Below the pieces are notes generated by a model. It had not been told where the DNA came from, made no database searches, and saw only the letters and a list, made by a program, of their open reading frames with translations. Shown piece after piece: positions 8,676-17,594 of a stretch of 59,175 bases of DNA. Each line of letters begins with the position of its first letter. Position 1 is the stretch's first letter. Where the stretch lies: positions 1 through 59,175 of the forward strand of contig JAFGHR010000001.1 in the NCBI GenBank assembly GCA_016930015.1, read 5' to 3'. Origin of the DNA: Anaerolineae bacterium. GTDB lineage: Bacteria > Chloroflexota > Anaerolineae > Aggregatilineales > Aggregatilineaceae. The position numbers and the translations under genes are program-made.

Positions 8676-10913
8676 TTAGTTGTTATACACGCGGTAGGTA
8701 AACCAGATCGTGGTATCCTGGCGGTTGTCGATGCGCAGGACGGCGCGCCTGCCCTCTGCGGTCCTGATGCCGAACACGGCCCCCGTGTTGACCTTATCCG
8801 TACCCAGGCCAACCGAGTTGTTGACAATGCTCGGTGAGATTGCGTCGTAGTGCGCGTTTTCGTAGGTGATGCCGCTGAGAACGCCGATCATGGCGCCGTT
8901 TTGCATGGCGAGGTTATACCCGTCCCACATGAAGTCCACCGTGCCGCCGAACAGGTCCCACGAGTTGTTGGGGCCAAGCTGCACGCCGCTTTGTTCGTTG
9001 GCGGTCCCATAATCGACGCGATAGGTAAGCTGGTACTGGTTGTTGGTTTCGTCGATTTCGGGGATTTCATTGTTCAGGTCAGCGACGATCGCCACGGTGA
9101 ACACGCCGGTCCCGGTGACGGTAGCGCTAAGCTGTGTCTGGGTGCTCTGACCACCGGCCAGCCCGTTGACGATGCCAGAAGCATACACGCCGCCGGGTTC
9201 AAACGTGGACGCGACGGCAAACTGCCCGACAGCGGCGGCGCCCGTATTACGCACAGTGACCGTTGCCGTAAAGCCCTGGTTGGGAATCGGTTGGGCCGGG
9301 CTGAGCACGATCGTATCGATCACGATATCCGGGTTGGGCGGCAGCGATGGGGTAGCCGTAGCTCCCGGCGTAGGTGTTGCCGGGGCCGGGACGATCGATA
9401 CTTCGGCGATGTTACCCTCAATGGTGACATATTCAGTTTTGACCCAGCCGACACCACCCTGGAAGTCAACCGTCAGCCAACTGTAGTCGGCAATCGCGCC
9501 GAGTATGCGCACCAGGGTATCCTGGTCGATTTGGCCGATGCGGTCGAAGTTGGCACCGGGGCCGGTTCGCACGTTGAGTTTGTTGACGTTGATACGTGCC
9601 CAGGTGCCTTCCAGAGTCGCCGTCGGGAAGGGGGTTTCAGTGGGTGGCCCAGGTGTTGGCGACGGGCCCGGCGTAGGGTTTGAGGGGGCTTCTGCCACCT
9701 CCAATCCCGATATGTCGATGGCCTGCGGCTGGGTGTCATTGTATAACGCCTTAGCCACAGGTGCTCCGCGTGCCGAAAGCTGGTAGATCAACGCCATGCG
9801 GATCAGGTCACCGTTGCCAAAGTCGCCGGGCCGCAGCGTGCCCTGAACCAGGTTTTGCGCGGCCCCCGTGTTGAGCCCGGTCAGGATCGCGTCCGGGGAG
9901 GCGCCCTGGCTGATCACGGCAGCGCGCAGGTACCAGATCGCGTCATAGGCAGCGACGGACAGCGGGCCGGGAACCTGGCCGAACGCGACCACGTAGTCCC
10001 GCAGGAAAATACGCGAGGCGCGCGACGTGTAGGTATAGGTCCACGAGTCCACGCCCAGCATACCGTCCGCCAACGAGTCCGGCACCAGCCCGTCACGCGC
10101 GGCTTGTTCGGCATACCGGTAGGCAAAAATGCCCTGCCAGCCGTTCGAGCGCAGCACGCGCAGCAGGTCCACGGCGTCTTGTGCCGGTCCCCAGAACACC
10201 ACCGCCTGCGGATCCATGCTCAGGAACTTGTCAAGCTGGACGGAGAGTTCATCCCCGCCGCCCAGCGCCTCGATTTTTTCGATAACGATCTCGGTGGTCG
10301 GAACAACACTCTCGAAGTCGGCGACGGCTTCAGTCGATTCGACATCAGCCTGAACCAGGATCATAGTGGTGACGCCCAGATCAGCGGTGAGATACGCCGC
10401 CAGCGCCGCGCTGTAGAAACGTTCGGGGGCGCGCATTCGTAAGATCGATTCGTTATTGTCGGTCAGTGTGTTGCTGGTTGCGCCCGACAGAATCGGCACC
10501 CCGGCCTGTAACAGCGCCTCGACGTTTTCCGGTGTGAGCAGCGTATTGTCGTCCGGGCCGATGATGGCGACCACATCTTGTTGTGTCAGTTTGGAAACGT
10601 TGCTTGACAGCGTTTCAGCGGTGGGTGCTGAGGGCAGGGCTACCAGTTCGATCTGGTAGACGGCCCCGTCTTGAGCGGTCACACCGCCGATGGTGTTGAT
10701 CTGGTCAATCGCCAATTGGGCACCGTTGGCGGCATCGCTGTTCAGCACACCGAGATAACCGATGCGCAGTACGGGCGTGTCATCTTGCGCATTGGGTGCC
10801 GCGAATGCCAGCGGGGCAAGCAGCCCGGCAGCCAGGAGCACACTCAGGATCAGGCCGAAGCCCATCCTGCGCCGGAGCCGATTGGTTTTCCTAATGTTTT
10901 TTCGATTTATCAT
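8676..10913 (-). CDS. Multidomain periplasmic-binding-type protein (Peripla_BP_6, SH3, CARDB)
   Basis: The 745-residue exported protein has a signal peptide (about 1-39, ending AFA). A type-I branched-chain-amino-acid-type ligand-binding domain follows at about 45-400. A Pro/Thr linker, an SH3-like domain (about 434-500, with LNVRTGPG), a second linker, a CARDB-like adhesion domain (about 527-635) and an unrecognised C-terminal domain complete it. No ABC permease genes are nearby, so it is more likely a surface sensor or adhesin than a transport subunit. TAGGAGGT precedes the ATG. The SH3 signature is shared with the PP2C and WD40 proteins in this window. Confidence 0.85.
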   Translation of the reverse strand: MINRKNIRKTNRLRRRMGFGLILSVLLAAGLLAPLAFAAPNAQDDTPVLRIGYLGVLNSDAANGAQLAIDQINTIGGVTAQDGAVYQIELVALPSAPTAETLSSNVSKLTQQDVVAIIGPDDNTLLTPENVEALLQAGVPILSGATSNTLTDNNESILRMRAPERFYSAALAAYLTADLGVTTMILVQADVESTEAVADFESVVPTTEIVIEKIEALGGGDELSVQLDKFLSMDPQAVVFWGPAQDAVDLLRVLRSNGWQGIFAYRYAEQAARDGLVPDSLADGMLGVDSWTYTYTSRASRIFLRDYVVAFGQVPGPLSVAAYDAIWYLRAAVISQGASPDAILTGLNTGAAQNLVQGTLRPGDFGNGDLIRMALIYQLSARGAPVAKALYNDTQPQAIDISGLEVAEAPSNPTPGPSPTPGPPTETPFPTATLEGTWARINVNKLNVRTGPGANFDRIGQIDQDTLVRILGAIADYSWLTVDFQGGVGWVKTEYVTIEGNIAEVSIVPAPATPTPGATATPSLPPNPDIVIDTIVLSPAQPIPNQGFTATVTVRNTGAAAVGQFAVASTFEPGGVYASGIVNGLAGGQSTQTQLSATVTGTGVFTVAIVADLNNEIPEIDETNNQYQLTYRVDYGTANEQSGVQLGPNNSWDLFGGTVDFMWDGYNLAMQNGAMIGVLSGITYENAHYDAISPSIVNNSVGLGTDKVNTGAVFGIRTAEGRRAVLRIDNRQDTTIWFTYRVYNN

Positions 10914-11409
10914 TCATTACCTCCTACTAACGTGTAGTGAAGACTGCTTTGCCGAGGCCAGCCGCCCCACTTAGGTGCGTTAAAACTTTGTTGAGTGTTG
11001 TATCTGGTCGCTATCACAGCCTGATTATATATAAGATCGCCTGTTTCTGTTGTACACCAGAATCGCCCAACATGTAAATGCCTCCCCGGTCACGTTGCCG
11101 GGGCCGGGCGCGGTCACGTTGCCGGCTCCCGTCACGGTACCGGGCAGTGGTGATAACCGCGCTGGCGAGGATGGACGAAACGGCTGCCGTGAGCGGGGCG
11201 GTTTATCAGGCGAGCGTGGGTCGATCGGACAGCAGGCAACTTGTACAAACGGACTAACGGTGCCAGAATGTTTTTACCGTCATCCCTGGCGGGATCATGC
11301 CCGCCATGACTGGCGGAATGTCTGTGTATTGGTAGCGAGTTGGCCGCTCATTGGTGCGTATTGGGTTCTGTCGGGAGAGGGCGGACGGCTTGGTAAGGAG
11401 GCAGAGCGG
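10914..11409. other. Divergent intergenic region with direct repeats
   Basis: This 496-base region separates the substrate-binding protein and BON genes. A TATAAT lies on the minus strand near 11034-11039 without a good -35 box. Two 15-bp direct repeats occur at 11087-11125. The frame upstream of the BON start stays open on the plus strand but its translation looks random, so I leave it non-coding. Confidence 0.5.
11087..11125. repeat. Pair of 15-bp direct repeats
   Basis: The identical 15-mer CGGTCACGTTGCCGG occurs at 11087-11101 and 11111-11125, 24 bases apart from start to start. The unit is itself a loose palindrome. It could be a regulator site or simple sequence. Confidence 0.5.
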
Positions 11410-11643
11410 ATGCAGCATCGACGTCGGATGCTCCACCACATCATCGAGCGTGCGCTCAAGCGTAACACGTTTACCGCCGACCAACACATCACGGTGGATG
11501 TGTTGGGTGATAGCGTGGTGCTGCGGGGCGTAGTCAGCCATTCAGACCTGATCGCCGAGGCAGTGGCTACCGTTGAAGCCGTTGCCCCTTTTCTGGATGT
11601 GTATAGCTGTCTACGTGTTCGCTGCATGGAGGCGCTGGCCTGA
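11410..11643 (+). CDS. Small BON-domain protein
   Basis: The 77-residue protein matches a single BON domain. A charged N-terminus (MQHRRRM) leads into an amphipathic helix, then ITVDVLGDSVVLRGVVSH, the beta-turn-beta core, and an AVATVEAVAPFLDVYSCL helix-strand end. BON domains bind phospholipid or mediate protein contacts. The ATG at 11410 is chosen because AAGGAGG lies 8 bases upstream and the domain begins at once; the longer open frame from 11050 is not protein-like. It converges on the VTT-like gene with a 15-base gap. Confidence 0.7.
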   Translation: MQHRRRMLHHIIERALKRNTFTADQHITVDVLGDSVVLRGVVSHSDLIAEAVATVEAVAPFLDVYSCLRVRCMEALA

Positions 11644-11658
11644 TACGGCCTGGTAGGA

Positions 11659-12489
11659 TCACGATTCCTCGTGTGCGGTGGTGGGTGATGGTCCACCAGT
11701 GGGTGATGGTCCACCAGTGGGTGGTGGTTCGCCTGGTGACCTGTCGGGCTTGATCTGCCGGGTTTTCTCGATCTGGTACAGAATGATCATCACAAACAAA
11801 ACAGCGATAATGGCCGTCAGGTCGAAATTGATATCGCGTGACAGCATATGCTCAACCCGCTCGGCGGCATAACCGAAGATCAGCGCGACGGCGACGTTTT
11901 GCACAATTTTGCCGGTGATCATCGGGATGATCGTGTGCTGCCAGCGGTGTTTGATCATGGCCAGCGGCACGATCACCAGCATATCCGGCAGCGGCACCGC
12001 CGACACGATCCACACAAACAGCGGGATCACCGCCGGGCGGCGTTCGATAATCCGTTTTGTCCAGCGAAACAGGGCGCTTTGTTCCAGGTCATCCACCTGC
12101 GCCACCAGGGTATGCGCTACCGCGTAAGATGCCACTTCCCCGATCCCGGCCCCGATTCCGGTCGCCGCGCCGATGGCAACGATCTCCGCCAGCGAATCGG
12201 CAAACATGATGAGTGAGAACATCGGCAGGTTATAAGGCACGATGATCACCAGTGTCATGTTTGAAAACAGCCCGATCACAAACATGCCCGGCAGACCCCA
12301 ATCCGCCAGCCGGTCCATGGTGTTGGTCACCCTATCCGAGATGCCATCAAATACGTTTTGTTGGGCCAGCAGGCCCATAAAACCAAGCAGGATGGTGGTG
12401 ATGACCGTGTATTTAATTTCCGTTTGATAACGCCGTACATAGCGGCGCACATTACGGTGCAGTAAGCCTAACAATAGCGTGCCGTCCAA
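11659..12489 (-). CDS. VTT/DedA-like multi-span membrane protein
   Basis: The 276-residue protein has several predicted membrane spans and resembles the VTT (SNARE-associated/DedA) family of lipid transporters and scramblases. Suggestive elements are the Gly-rich helix GAATGIGAGIGEVASYAVA and the SAVPLPDMLVIVPLAMI re-entrant-like segment with Pro and Asp. The C-terminal tail is a repeat of PTGGPS encoded by 18-bp tandem DNA repeats (11682-11719). The ATG overlaps the end of the phospholipase-D-like gene by 22 bases, so the two are probably co-translated and act on membrane lipids. Family assignment is moderate. Confidence 0.6.
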   Translation of the reverse strand: MDGTLLLGLLHRNVRRYVRRYQTEIKYTVITTILLGFMGLLAQQNVFDGISDRVTNTMDRLADWGLPGMFVIGLFSNMTLVIIVPYNLPMFSLIMFADSLAEIVAIGAATGIGAGIGEVASYAVAHTLVAQVDDLEQSALFRWTKRIIERRPAVIPLFVWIVSAVPLPDMLVIVPLAMIKHRWQHTIIPMITGKIVQNVAVALIFGYAAERVEHMLSRDINFDLTAIIAVLFVMIILYQIEKTRQIKPDRSPGEPPPTGGPSPTGGPSPTTAHEES

Positions 12490-13760
12490 TCCGAGTTACG
12501 CAGCAGGCGCCCGGTCCACCACGTAAAGAACCGGTATAACAGGCTGTACGAAAAACGTCCCCATGTGGTGCGCGGCACCGGCAGCGGCACCGCGTGCGCC
12601 AGGTCATCGGCGATGAACGCGTTTAACCGGGTGATGAACGCCGGGCTGCTGGTGAACACGTTGAGTTCCTTCTGTGTCAGCCCTTCCAATTCGATCATGT
12701 TAAATGAGCCAAAACTGGCCCGGCGATCATCCACGACGATCAGCTTGGAGTGGGTCATACCGTTGGCGTGTGCCGCCATGCCCTGGTAGCCGTACAGTGC
12801 CACGTTAGCATGATCCAGACGGCGGCGCAGCTTGCGCGACCACACGCGGTAGGCCAGTTTGTTGCTGCGGAACGGGATGATGATCGTTACCTGTACCCCG
12901 CGTTCGGCGGCGGCGCGAATGGCTGTTTCGATGCGATCGCCCAGCAGGTACGGCGACTGGATCACGAGTGAATGTGCCGCATGCCCGATCATGGCCAGCA
13001 CTTCGTCAAAAATCGAATAGCGCCCGGCGCACTGGTTCAGCACAAAATCACTGCCGGGGCGGGGTGTGTCGAACGCGATCGTCGCGCCGTCCCAGGTGGA
13101 GCAGAAATCGCGCGCCAGGTCACACACCAGCGGCCCCTCGATGCGGACCATAAAATCGTGCCACGCGTAGTTGTGATCGGAGATGTTGATCCCGCCCACA
13201 AACGCGATCCGCTCGTCCAGCACGACCATTTTTTTGTGATTACGATACAGCATATACCGGCCCATAAAACCGGGCGGCGCGGTGCGCTTGACGCCCACGC
13301 CGCGCGCGCGCAGATCGTCGAACATGGCGCGGGTGCGGGCGCGTTCCTGCTGGACGGCGCGCTGGCGGTGCAATTTGATCGGGTACACGTCGCTGAGCAC
13401 GACATCCGTATAACCGTCTACCATCAGGCGCACGTCCAACCCGGCGGCGGCTTTTCCGGCAAGTAAGGCGGAAAATGCCTGCCCGCTGGCGTCACCCTCG
13501 TAGGTCATGAACTGGGCATACAGGCTGCGCTGGCATCCGGGCAGATCATCACGCAGCGCGGACAAAAAAACGTCCGCGCCGGTACAAAGCTCAAAGTGAT
13601 TGGTCACGGTGACAGGTGCTCCCAGGGGCCGTGTTGTCGTGTTCGCGGTGAACTGGGCAGACGCGTCCTTACATGAGCTATCATGCCATGAGCCATCATG
13701 CCATGAGCCATCATGCCCACCGGAGCGCCCGTTCACCGATATCCAGCCGGTAGTGGGCAC
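12468..13760 (-). CDS. Phospholipase D / cardiolipin synthase-like protein
   Basis: Two HxKx4D motifs define the PLD superfamily: His175-Lys177-Asp182 (HKKMVVLD) and His337-Lys339-Asp344 (HSKLIVVD). At about 430 residues it fits cardiolipin synthases, which join phosphatidylglycerol units, but other phosphodiesterase roles are possible. No N-terminal membrane spans are seen, unlike classical ClsA. The start is uncertain: 13760 is a GTG inside purD without a clear ribosome site, and the first 30 residues are a HDGSW repeat encoded by 15-bp tandem DNA repeats. It overlaps purD by 50 bases and the VTT-like gene by 22 bases. Confidence 0.8.
   Translation of the reverse strand: MPTTGWISVNGRSGGHDGSWHDGSWHDSSCKDASAQFTANTTTRPLGAPVTVTNHFELCTGADVFLSALRDDLPGCQRSLYAQFMTYEGDASGQAFSALLAGKAAAGLDVRLMVDGYTDVVLSDVYPIKLHRQRAVQQERARTRAMFDDLRARGVGVKRTAPPGFMGRYMLYRNHKKMVVLDERIAFVGGINISDHNYAWHDFMVRIEGPLVCDLARDFCSTWDGATIAFDTPRPGSDFVLNQCAGRYSIFDEVLAMIGHAAHSLVIQSPYLLGDRIETAIRAAAERGVQVTIIIPFRSNKLAYRVWSRKLRRRLDHANVALYGYQGMAAHANGMTHSKLIVVDDRRASFGSFNMIELEGLTQKELNVFTSSPAFITRLNAFIADDLAHAVPLPVPRTTWGRFSYSLLYRFFTWWTGRLLRNSDWTARYC
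13681..13716. repeat. 15-bp tandem repeat at the purD end
   Basis: The unit TCATGCCATGAGCCA occurs at 13681-13695 and 13696-13710, with a third partial unit at 13711-13717 that includes the purD stop. It encodes the HDGSW repeat at the N-terminus of the phospholipase-D-like frame. Confidence 0.75.
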
Positions 13761-14985
13761 CGTCGAAGTGCACGCGCCGCGTGGCGGTATACGCCTGCCG
13801 GATGGCGGTCGGCAGGTCTTTGGCGACGGCGGTTATATTCAGCACGCGCCCGCCGGTTGTGACCAGCTCGCCCCTCTCGTTGATGGCTGTTCCGGCGTGA
13901 AACAGGTGGACTCCGTCTGGCAGGGTGGGGGCACACACGATCGGAATACCCGGATCGCGGCGTTCGGGATACCCTTCGGTGGCCATCACGACCGTAACGG
14001 ATACCCGGTTGTACCATTCGATGTCCAGCAGGTTCAAATTACCCATCACACACGCCTCGATCACGTCCACCAGGTCGGTTTTGAGCAGGGGCAGCACCGC
14101 CTGCGCGCCGGGATCGCCCAGGCGTGTGTTTAATTCCAGCGCTTTAGGCCCATCGCTGGTCAATACCACGCCCACGTACAGCACGCCCCTGAAGCAGCAT
14201 CGTTCGGTTTGCAGCCCGTGCAGCACCGGTTTGATGATCTCCTGCTGGACGCGTTTGGCCATCTCTGCCGACAGGATCGGTGCTGGCGTATAAGCTCCCA
14301 TGCCGCCCGTATTCGGCCCCCGGCCCTTGTCGTACAGGCGCTTGTGATCGTGTACAGGCGGCATCATGGTGATGGTGCGCCCGTCAGTAAAGGCCATGAT
14401 CGATACTTCTTCACCGGACAGCCGTTTTTCGATGAGCACCTGCCGCCCGGCGGGACCCAGTGAATCCCGTTCGAGCAGCGATTGTAAAATGCCGTGTGCA
14501 TCGGCTTCACCACGGGGCAAAAAGACACCCTTGCCGCGTGCCAGCCCGTCAGCCTTGATCACCAGTTCGTGGGCCGGGTGGTGAGACAGGTAATCGAGCG
14601 CATCCCACAATTGGCTAAAAACTTCATAGGATGGGGTAGGCACACCATTGGTGATCATCAGGTGTTTGGCGTAACTCTTGGAGCTTTCGATCATGGCGGC
14701 CTGGCGGTGCGGGCCGAAGATCGGCAGCCCAACCGCCTCGAACTGGTCCACCAGGCCCTTTGCCAGCGGTTCTTCCGGCCCGACGACGGTTAAATCAATA
14801 CGTTCGCTGTCGGCATATTCCAGCAGGCTGACCACGTCGGTCGCGTCGATATCAACATTTTCGGCAAGGGCGGCTGTACCGGCGTTGCCCGGTGCCACGC
14901 TGATCCGTTTTACACGGGGGGACTGTGCCAGCTTCCACACCAGCGCATGTTCACGGCCCCCGCCGCCTACGACCAGGATATGCAT
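13711..14985 (-). CDS. purD: Phosphoribosylamine-glycine ligase (GAR synthetase)
   Basis: PurD joins glycine to phosphoribosylamine with ATP, the second step of de novo purine synthesis. The 424-residue length is normal. The N-terminus has the Rossmann-like start MHILVVGGGGREHAL, followed by an ATP-grasp domain (IKADGLARGKGVFLP; LELNTRLGDPGAQ) and the C-terminal cap. GGAAAGAAG precedes the ATG. purC lies 2.6 kb upstream on the same strand, separated by a membrane protein gene and a dispersed repeat, so the purine genes are near but not in one operon. Confidence 0.97.
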   Translation of the reverse strand: MHILVVGGGGREHALVWKLAQSPRVKRISVAPGNAGTAALAENVDIDATDVVSLLEYADSERIDLTVVGPEEPLAKGLVDQFEAVGLPIFGPHRQAAMIESSKSYAKHLMITNGVPTPSYEVFSQLWDALDYLSHHPAHELVIKADGLARGKGVFLPRGEADAHGILQSLLERDSLGPAGRQVLIEKRLSGEEVSIMAFTDGRTITMMPPVHDHKRLYDKGRGPNTGGMGAYTPAPILSAEMAKRVQQEIIKPVLHGLQTERCCFRGVLYVGVVLTSDGPKALELNTRLGDPGAQAVLPLLKTDLVDVIEACVMGNLNLLDIEWYNRVSVTVVMATEGYPERRDPGIPIVCAPTLPDGVHLFHAGTAINERGELVTTGGRVLNITAVAKDLPTAIRQAYTATRRVHFDGAHYRLDIGERALRWA

Positions 14986-15302
14986 AATAAACTTCTTTCC
15001 ACAGCGCTAACGATTCACCACACATGCACACAACACGCCCGGCCCTAGCGCAAGGTGATTGCATCAAATGGATGGTTGGCTTTTAAGCAACGCCTTCCCC
15101 CTAAATCCCCCTTCCAGCCAAGCTGGACGGGGGACTTGACAACGTGTGTTCCCTGAACGTGCACAATCGCCTGTTTTTTCCCCTCCATGGCTTGGCCGGG
15201 GAGGGGAAGCCGGGCGCAGCCTGCGGGCTAAAGCCCGTGGCTAAAGCCCGGAGGGGAGGGGCGTTCGTTATATTTTGATATAACACGCCCGGCCCTACCG
15301 CC
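14986..15302. other. Intergenic region filled by a dispersed repeat
   Basis: Nearly all of this 317-base gap between purD and the GT-C-type gene is repeat copy B. No promoter or RNA gene is evident. Confidence 0.6.
15061..15265 (+). repeat. Dispersed intergenic repeat, copy B
   Basis: This is the longest copy, about 205 bases. It has an ATCAAATGGA leader shared with copy C, an AACGCCTTCCCCCTAAATCC head, a CCAGCCAAGCTGGACGG box and the CCCCTCC..GGGGAGGGG inverted repeat. A partly duplicated CTAAAGCCCG segment and a GGAGGGGAGGGGCG end follow. It is read in the opposite direction to the flanking minus-strand genes. Confidence 0.85.
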
Positions 15303-17387
15303 TCACTCTCGCCATGAGTATATAATATACTGGATTTCGTCGTCAGTGTTACCACCGCGCCAGTCCTCGTTCAGATACTCGGCCACAAAGACATCCCAAT
15401 CGGCCCAATCCGCGTCATCGTACAACGACGCGTTGTCGCGCTCGAATTCGCGGCCATATTCGTACACCAACAGCCGGTCAGCGCCGCTGGCCTGCCACTG
15501 CTGCGCGATCGCGGCCAGACTGCCGCCGTTTACCGTGCGCCGGGCGTGATACCACGAATCCATGAGCGAATCGGGGCGGCAGTCCAGGTGTTTTTGATCA
15601 CAGTATAACGTGCGCGGTTCCCACAAAAACCGGATGCGTGTACCATCCGGCAGATCGTTCACATGGCGTATAGCTTCGTAATACCAGCCCAGCCGTTCAT
15701 TTAAAAAGGCCGTGCGGTAGTCGTCATCGGCGGAGTAGTACTCGTGAATGCCGCTGGTGACAAAACGGCGTCCCGATGTCAGCAGCGTAAATATAACCAC
15801 CAGCGCGACCATAGCCCGGATCGTAAACCCCAGGTTGAGCGGTTTGCCCGGCAGCCGCCGCAGTGATTCCAGCGTGATACCTGCCGCCACGGCCAGCAGC
15901 GGAAACATATACAGCACCAGCCGGGTTTGAATATTGACATACGAACCGAACGCGGCCAGCCCGATCCAGATCGCGGTCATGATGCCGCCCACGGCCAGCA
16001 GTCGCCGCAGCGCCGATCGTTCCGGCGCGGGCAAACGCGACCACGTCAGGCCCAGCATGGGCAGCAGCATGGCGAACAGCGGCCCGATATCGGCCCCGTA
16101 CAACCATTCATTTTCGATGCCCATCACGGTCGCTACCAGCGGCATGATCGGAATCTGCCACGGGTAGCGGTACGCCATGCTCGAACCGGGGTTAAAATAC
16201 CAGTCCTGCCGGATGGCGTCCATATCGGCGGATTCAAATACAAACGGGTACAGCGGGTTATCGTACCACAGCGCGTTACGCACCAGCCACGGCAGCGCCA
16301 CGATCAACGCCGCGCCGCCAAATATGAGCATACGCTGCACGATCCGGCGCAGGCCATCGCGGCGGCTCTGCCACACAATCCACGCGCCGAACGCCGCGCC
16401 CATCCACGCCGCCGTATACTTGACTCCGAACGCCAGCCCGGCGATCACACCCAGCAGGATCAGCCAGCCCGCGTGATGATCGCGGTCCGTGCGTTGAGCA
16501 CGGGCCGTTTCCCAGCGTTCGATCACTGCCAGCGCGACCATGGACAGCCCCATCGGCATCAGGTCCACGTAGGCGAACGTCATTTCCAGCCATACGCTGA
16601 GCGCGGCCAGCAGCGCGACCACAGCGGCTAACCCTGCTGCTTGTTCGCCGTGACGGGTCGTGTAGCCGCCCACCATCAGCAGCATCAGCGCCCCGATCAG
16701 CCAGTGCAACACGCCGCCGCCCGTCAGTTGGCCGGTGACGGCAAGCTGAGCCGCGAACAACGTGTCAACGAGCTGGGGAAATCCCAAAAAATGATTGTGC
16801 GGCACGGCGTAAAATACCCCGCGCTGGACATATGCTTCTGCCCCGGCGAGATGATACGTCAGCACGTCCCACATAACCGGCGGCAGCGTGGCCATGATCA
16901 GCGCCATGACCAGCAGCCCGATGATCGCCACCGCCAGAAACCGCTCCCAGCCCGGCTGGGGCAGGGAATCCGGCAGCCAGCGCCGCACGTCGCCCAGCCA
17001 CGCGATACCATCGCGCACGGTCACCGCGCCCACGACGATCGCCAGCCCGATCATGCTCCACGCGGCCAGCGCCACCGCGCCCACGACGAGCACCAGCAGC
17101 GACAGCGCCCCCAGGCCGATCAGGGCCGGGGCGGCGATCCGTTCGGGCAGGCTCCAGGCCGAGAAATCGAGCCGCCGCAGCAGCAGCCGCCCCAATCCAC
17201 CGCCGAGCGCGATCACGCCTAGCGCCGTGACCCCGTCCACCACCGCGCCGCCTATCGCTTTCACGAGCGGGACCGTCAGCGGCTTGTGTACCCAGTAATA
17301 CAGTCCCAGGAGCAGCGTCGTCCAGACGACGACGGCGATCAGGCTGAGTGTGTAGCGGAATGTTGAGCGCGTGTTTTTCGGTTTCAT
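15303..17387 (-). CDS. Multi-span GT-C-type glycosyltransferase-like membrane protein
   Basis: The 694-residue protein has about a dozen hydrophobic spans over residues 10-550 and a soluble C-terminal domain of about 150 residues. The arrangement, with an early extracytoplasmic loop (VMWDVLTYHLAGAEAYVQRG), resembles GT-C (PMT/ArnT/GT39-like) enzymes that use polyprenyl-phosphate sugars at the outer face of the membrane. In those an early acidic residue is catalytic; Asp in WDVLTYH is a candidate. No clear ribosome site precedes the ATG. It is not clearly in an operon. Sugar and acceptor are unknown. Confidence 0.65.
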   Translation of the reverse strand: MKPKNTRSTFRYTLSLIAVVVWTTLLLGLYYWVHKPLTVPLVKAIGGAVVDGVTALGVIALGGGLGRLLLRRLDFSAWSLPERIAAPALIGLGALSLLVLVVGAVALAAWSMIGLAIVVGAVTVRDGIAWLGDVRRWLPDSLPQPGWERFLAVAIIGLLVMALIMATLPPVMWDVLTYHLAGAEAYVQRGVFYAVPHNHFLGFPQLVDTLFAAQLAVTGQLTGGGVLHWLIGALMLLMVGGYTTRHGEQAAGLAAVVALLAALSVWLEMTFAYVDLMPMGLSMVALAVIERWETARAQRTDRDHHAGWLILLGVIAGLAFGVKYTAAWMGAAFGAWIVWQSRRDGLRRIVQRMLIFGGAALIVALPWLVRNALWYDNPLYPFVFESADMDAIRQDWYFNPGSSMAYRYPWQIPIMPLVATVMGIENEWLYGADIGPLFAMLLPMLGLTWSRLPAPERSALRRLLAVGGIMTAIWIGLAAFGSYVNIQTRLVLYMFPLLAVAAGITLESLRRLPGKPLNLGFTIRAMVALVVIFTLLTSGRRFVTSGIHEYYSADDDYRTAFLNERLGWYYEAIRHVNDLPDGTRIRFLWEPRTLYCDQKHLDCRPDSLMDSWYHARRTVNGGSLAAIAQQWQASGADRLLVYEYGREFERDNASLYDDADWADWDVFVAEYLNEDWRGGNTDDEIQYIIYSWRE

Positions 17388-17594
17388 GGGTGAGGCGAGT
17401 TGATCTGTGTCAAAACGTATTCCAAACAGGTGCCATGGCCTGTTTTGGCAGAAACACTAACAGTAAACCAGAACGGGCGGCTTGCCAAATGGAAGCCCCG
17501 GTGCCGGGGCGATGCTCCGCCGGGGCTGTGAACGGTTGTATATCAAAAGCGTGCCGCCGTTGGCACGTATAACAACGCGGCGCGTGTGGCAGAT

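Noticed and set aside
11050..11409. Upstream extension of the BON-domain frame
   Set aside because: The translation is low-complexity and unlike protein, while AAGGAGG at 11395-11401 marks a start at 11410.
17494..17527. Terminator after purC
   Set aside because: An 8-bp GC-rich inverted repeat is present but the loop is large and no T-run follows on either strand.
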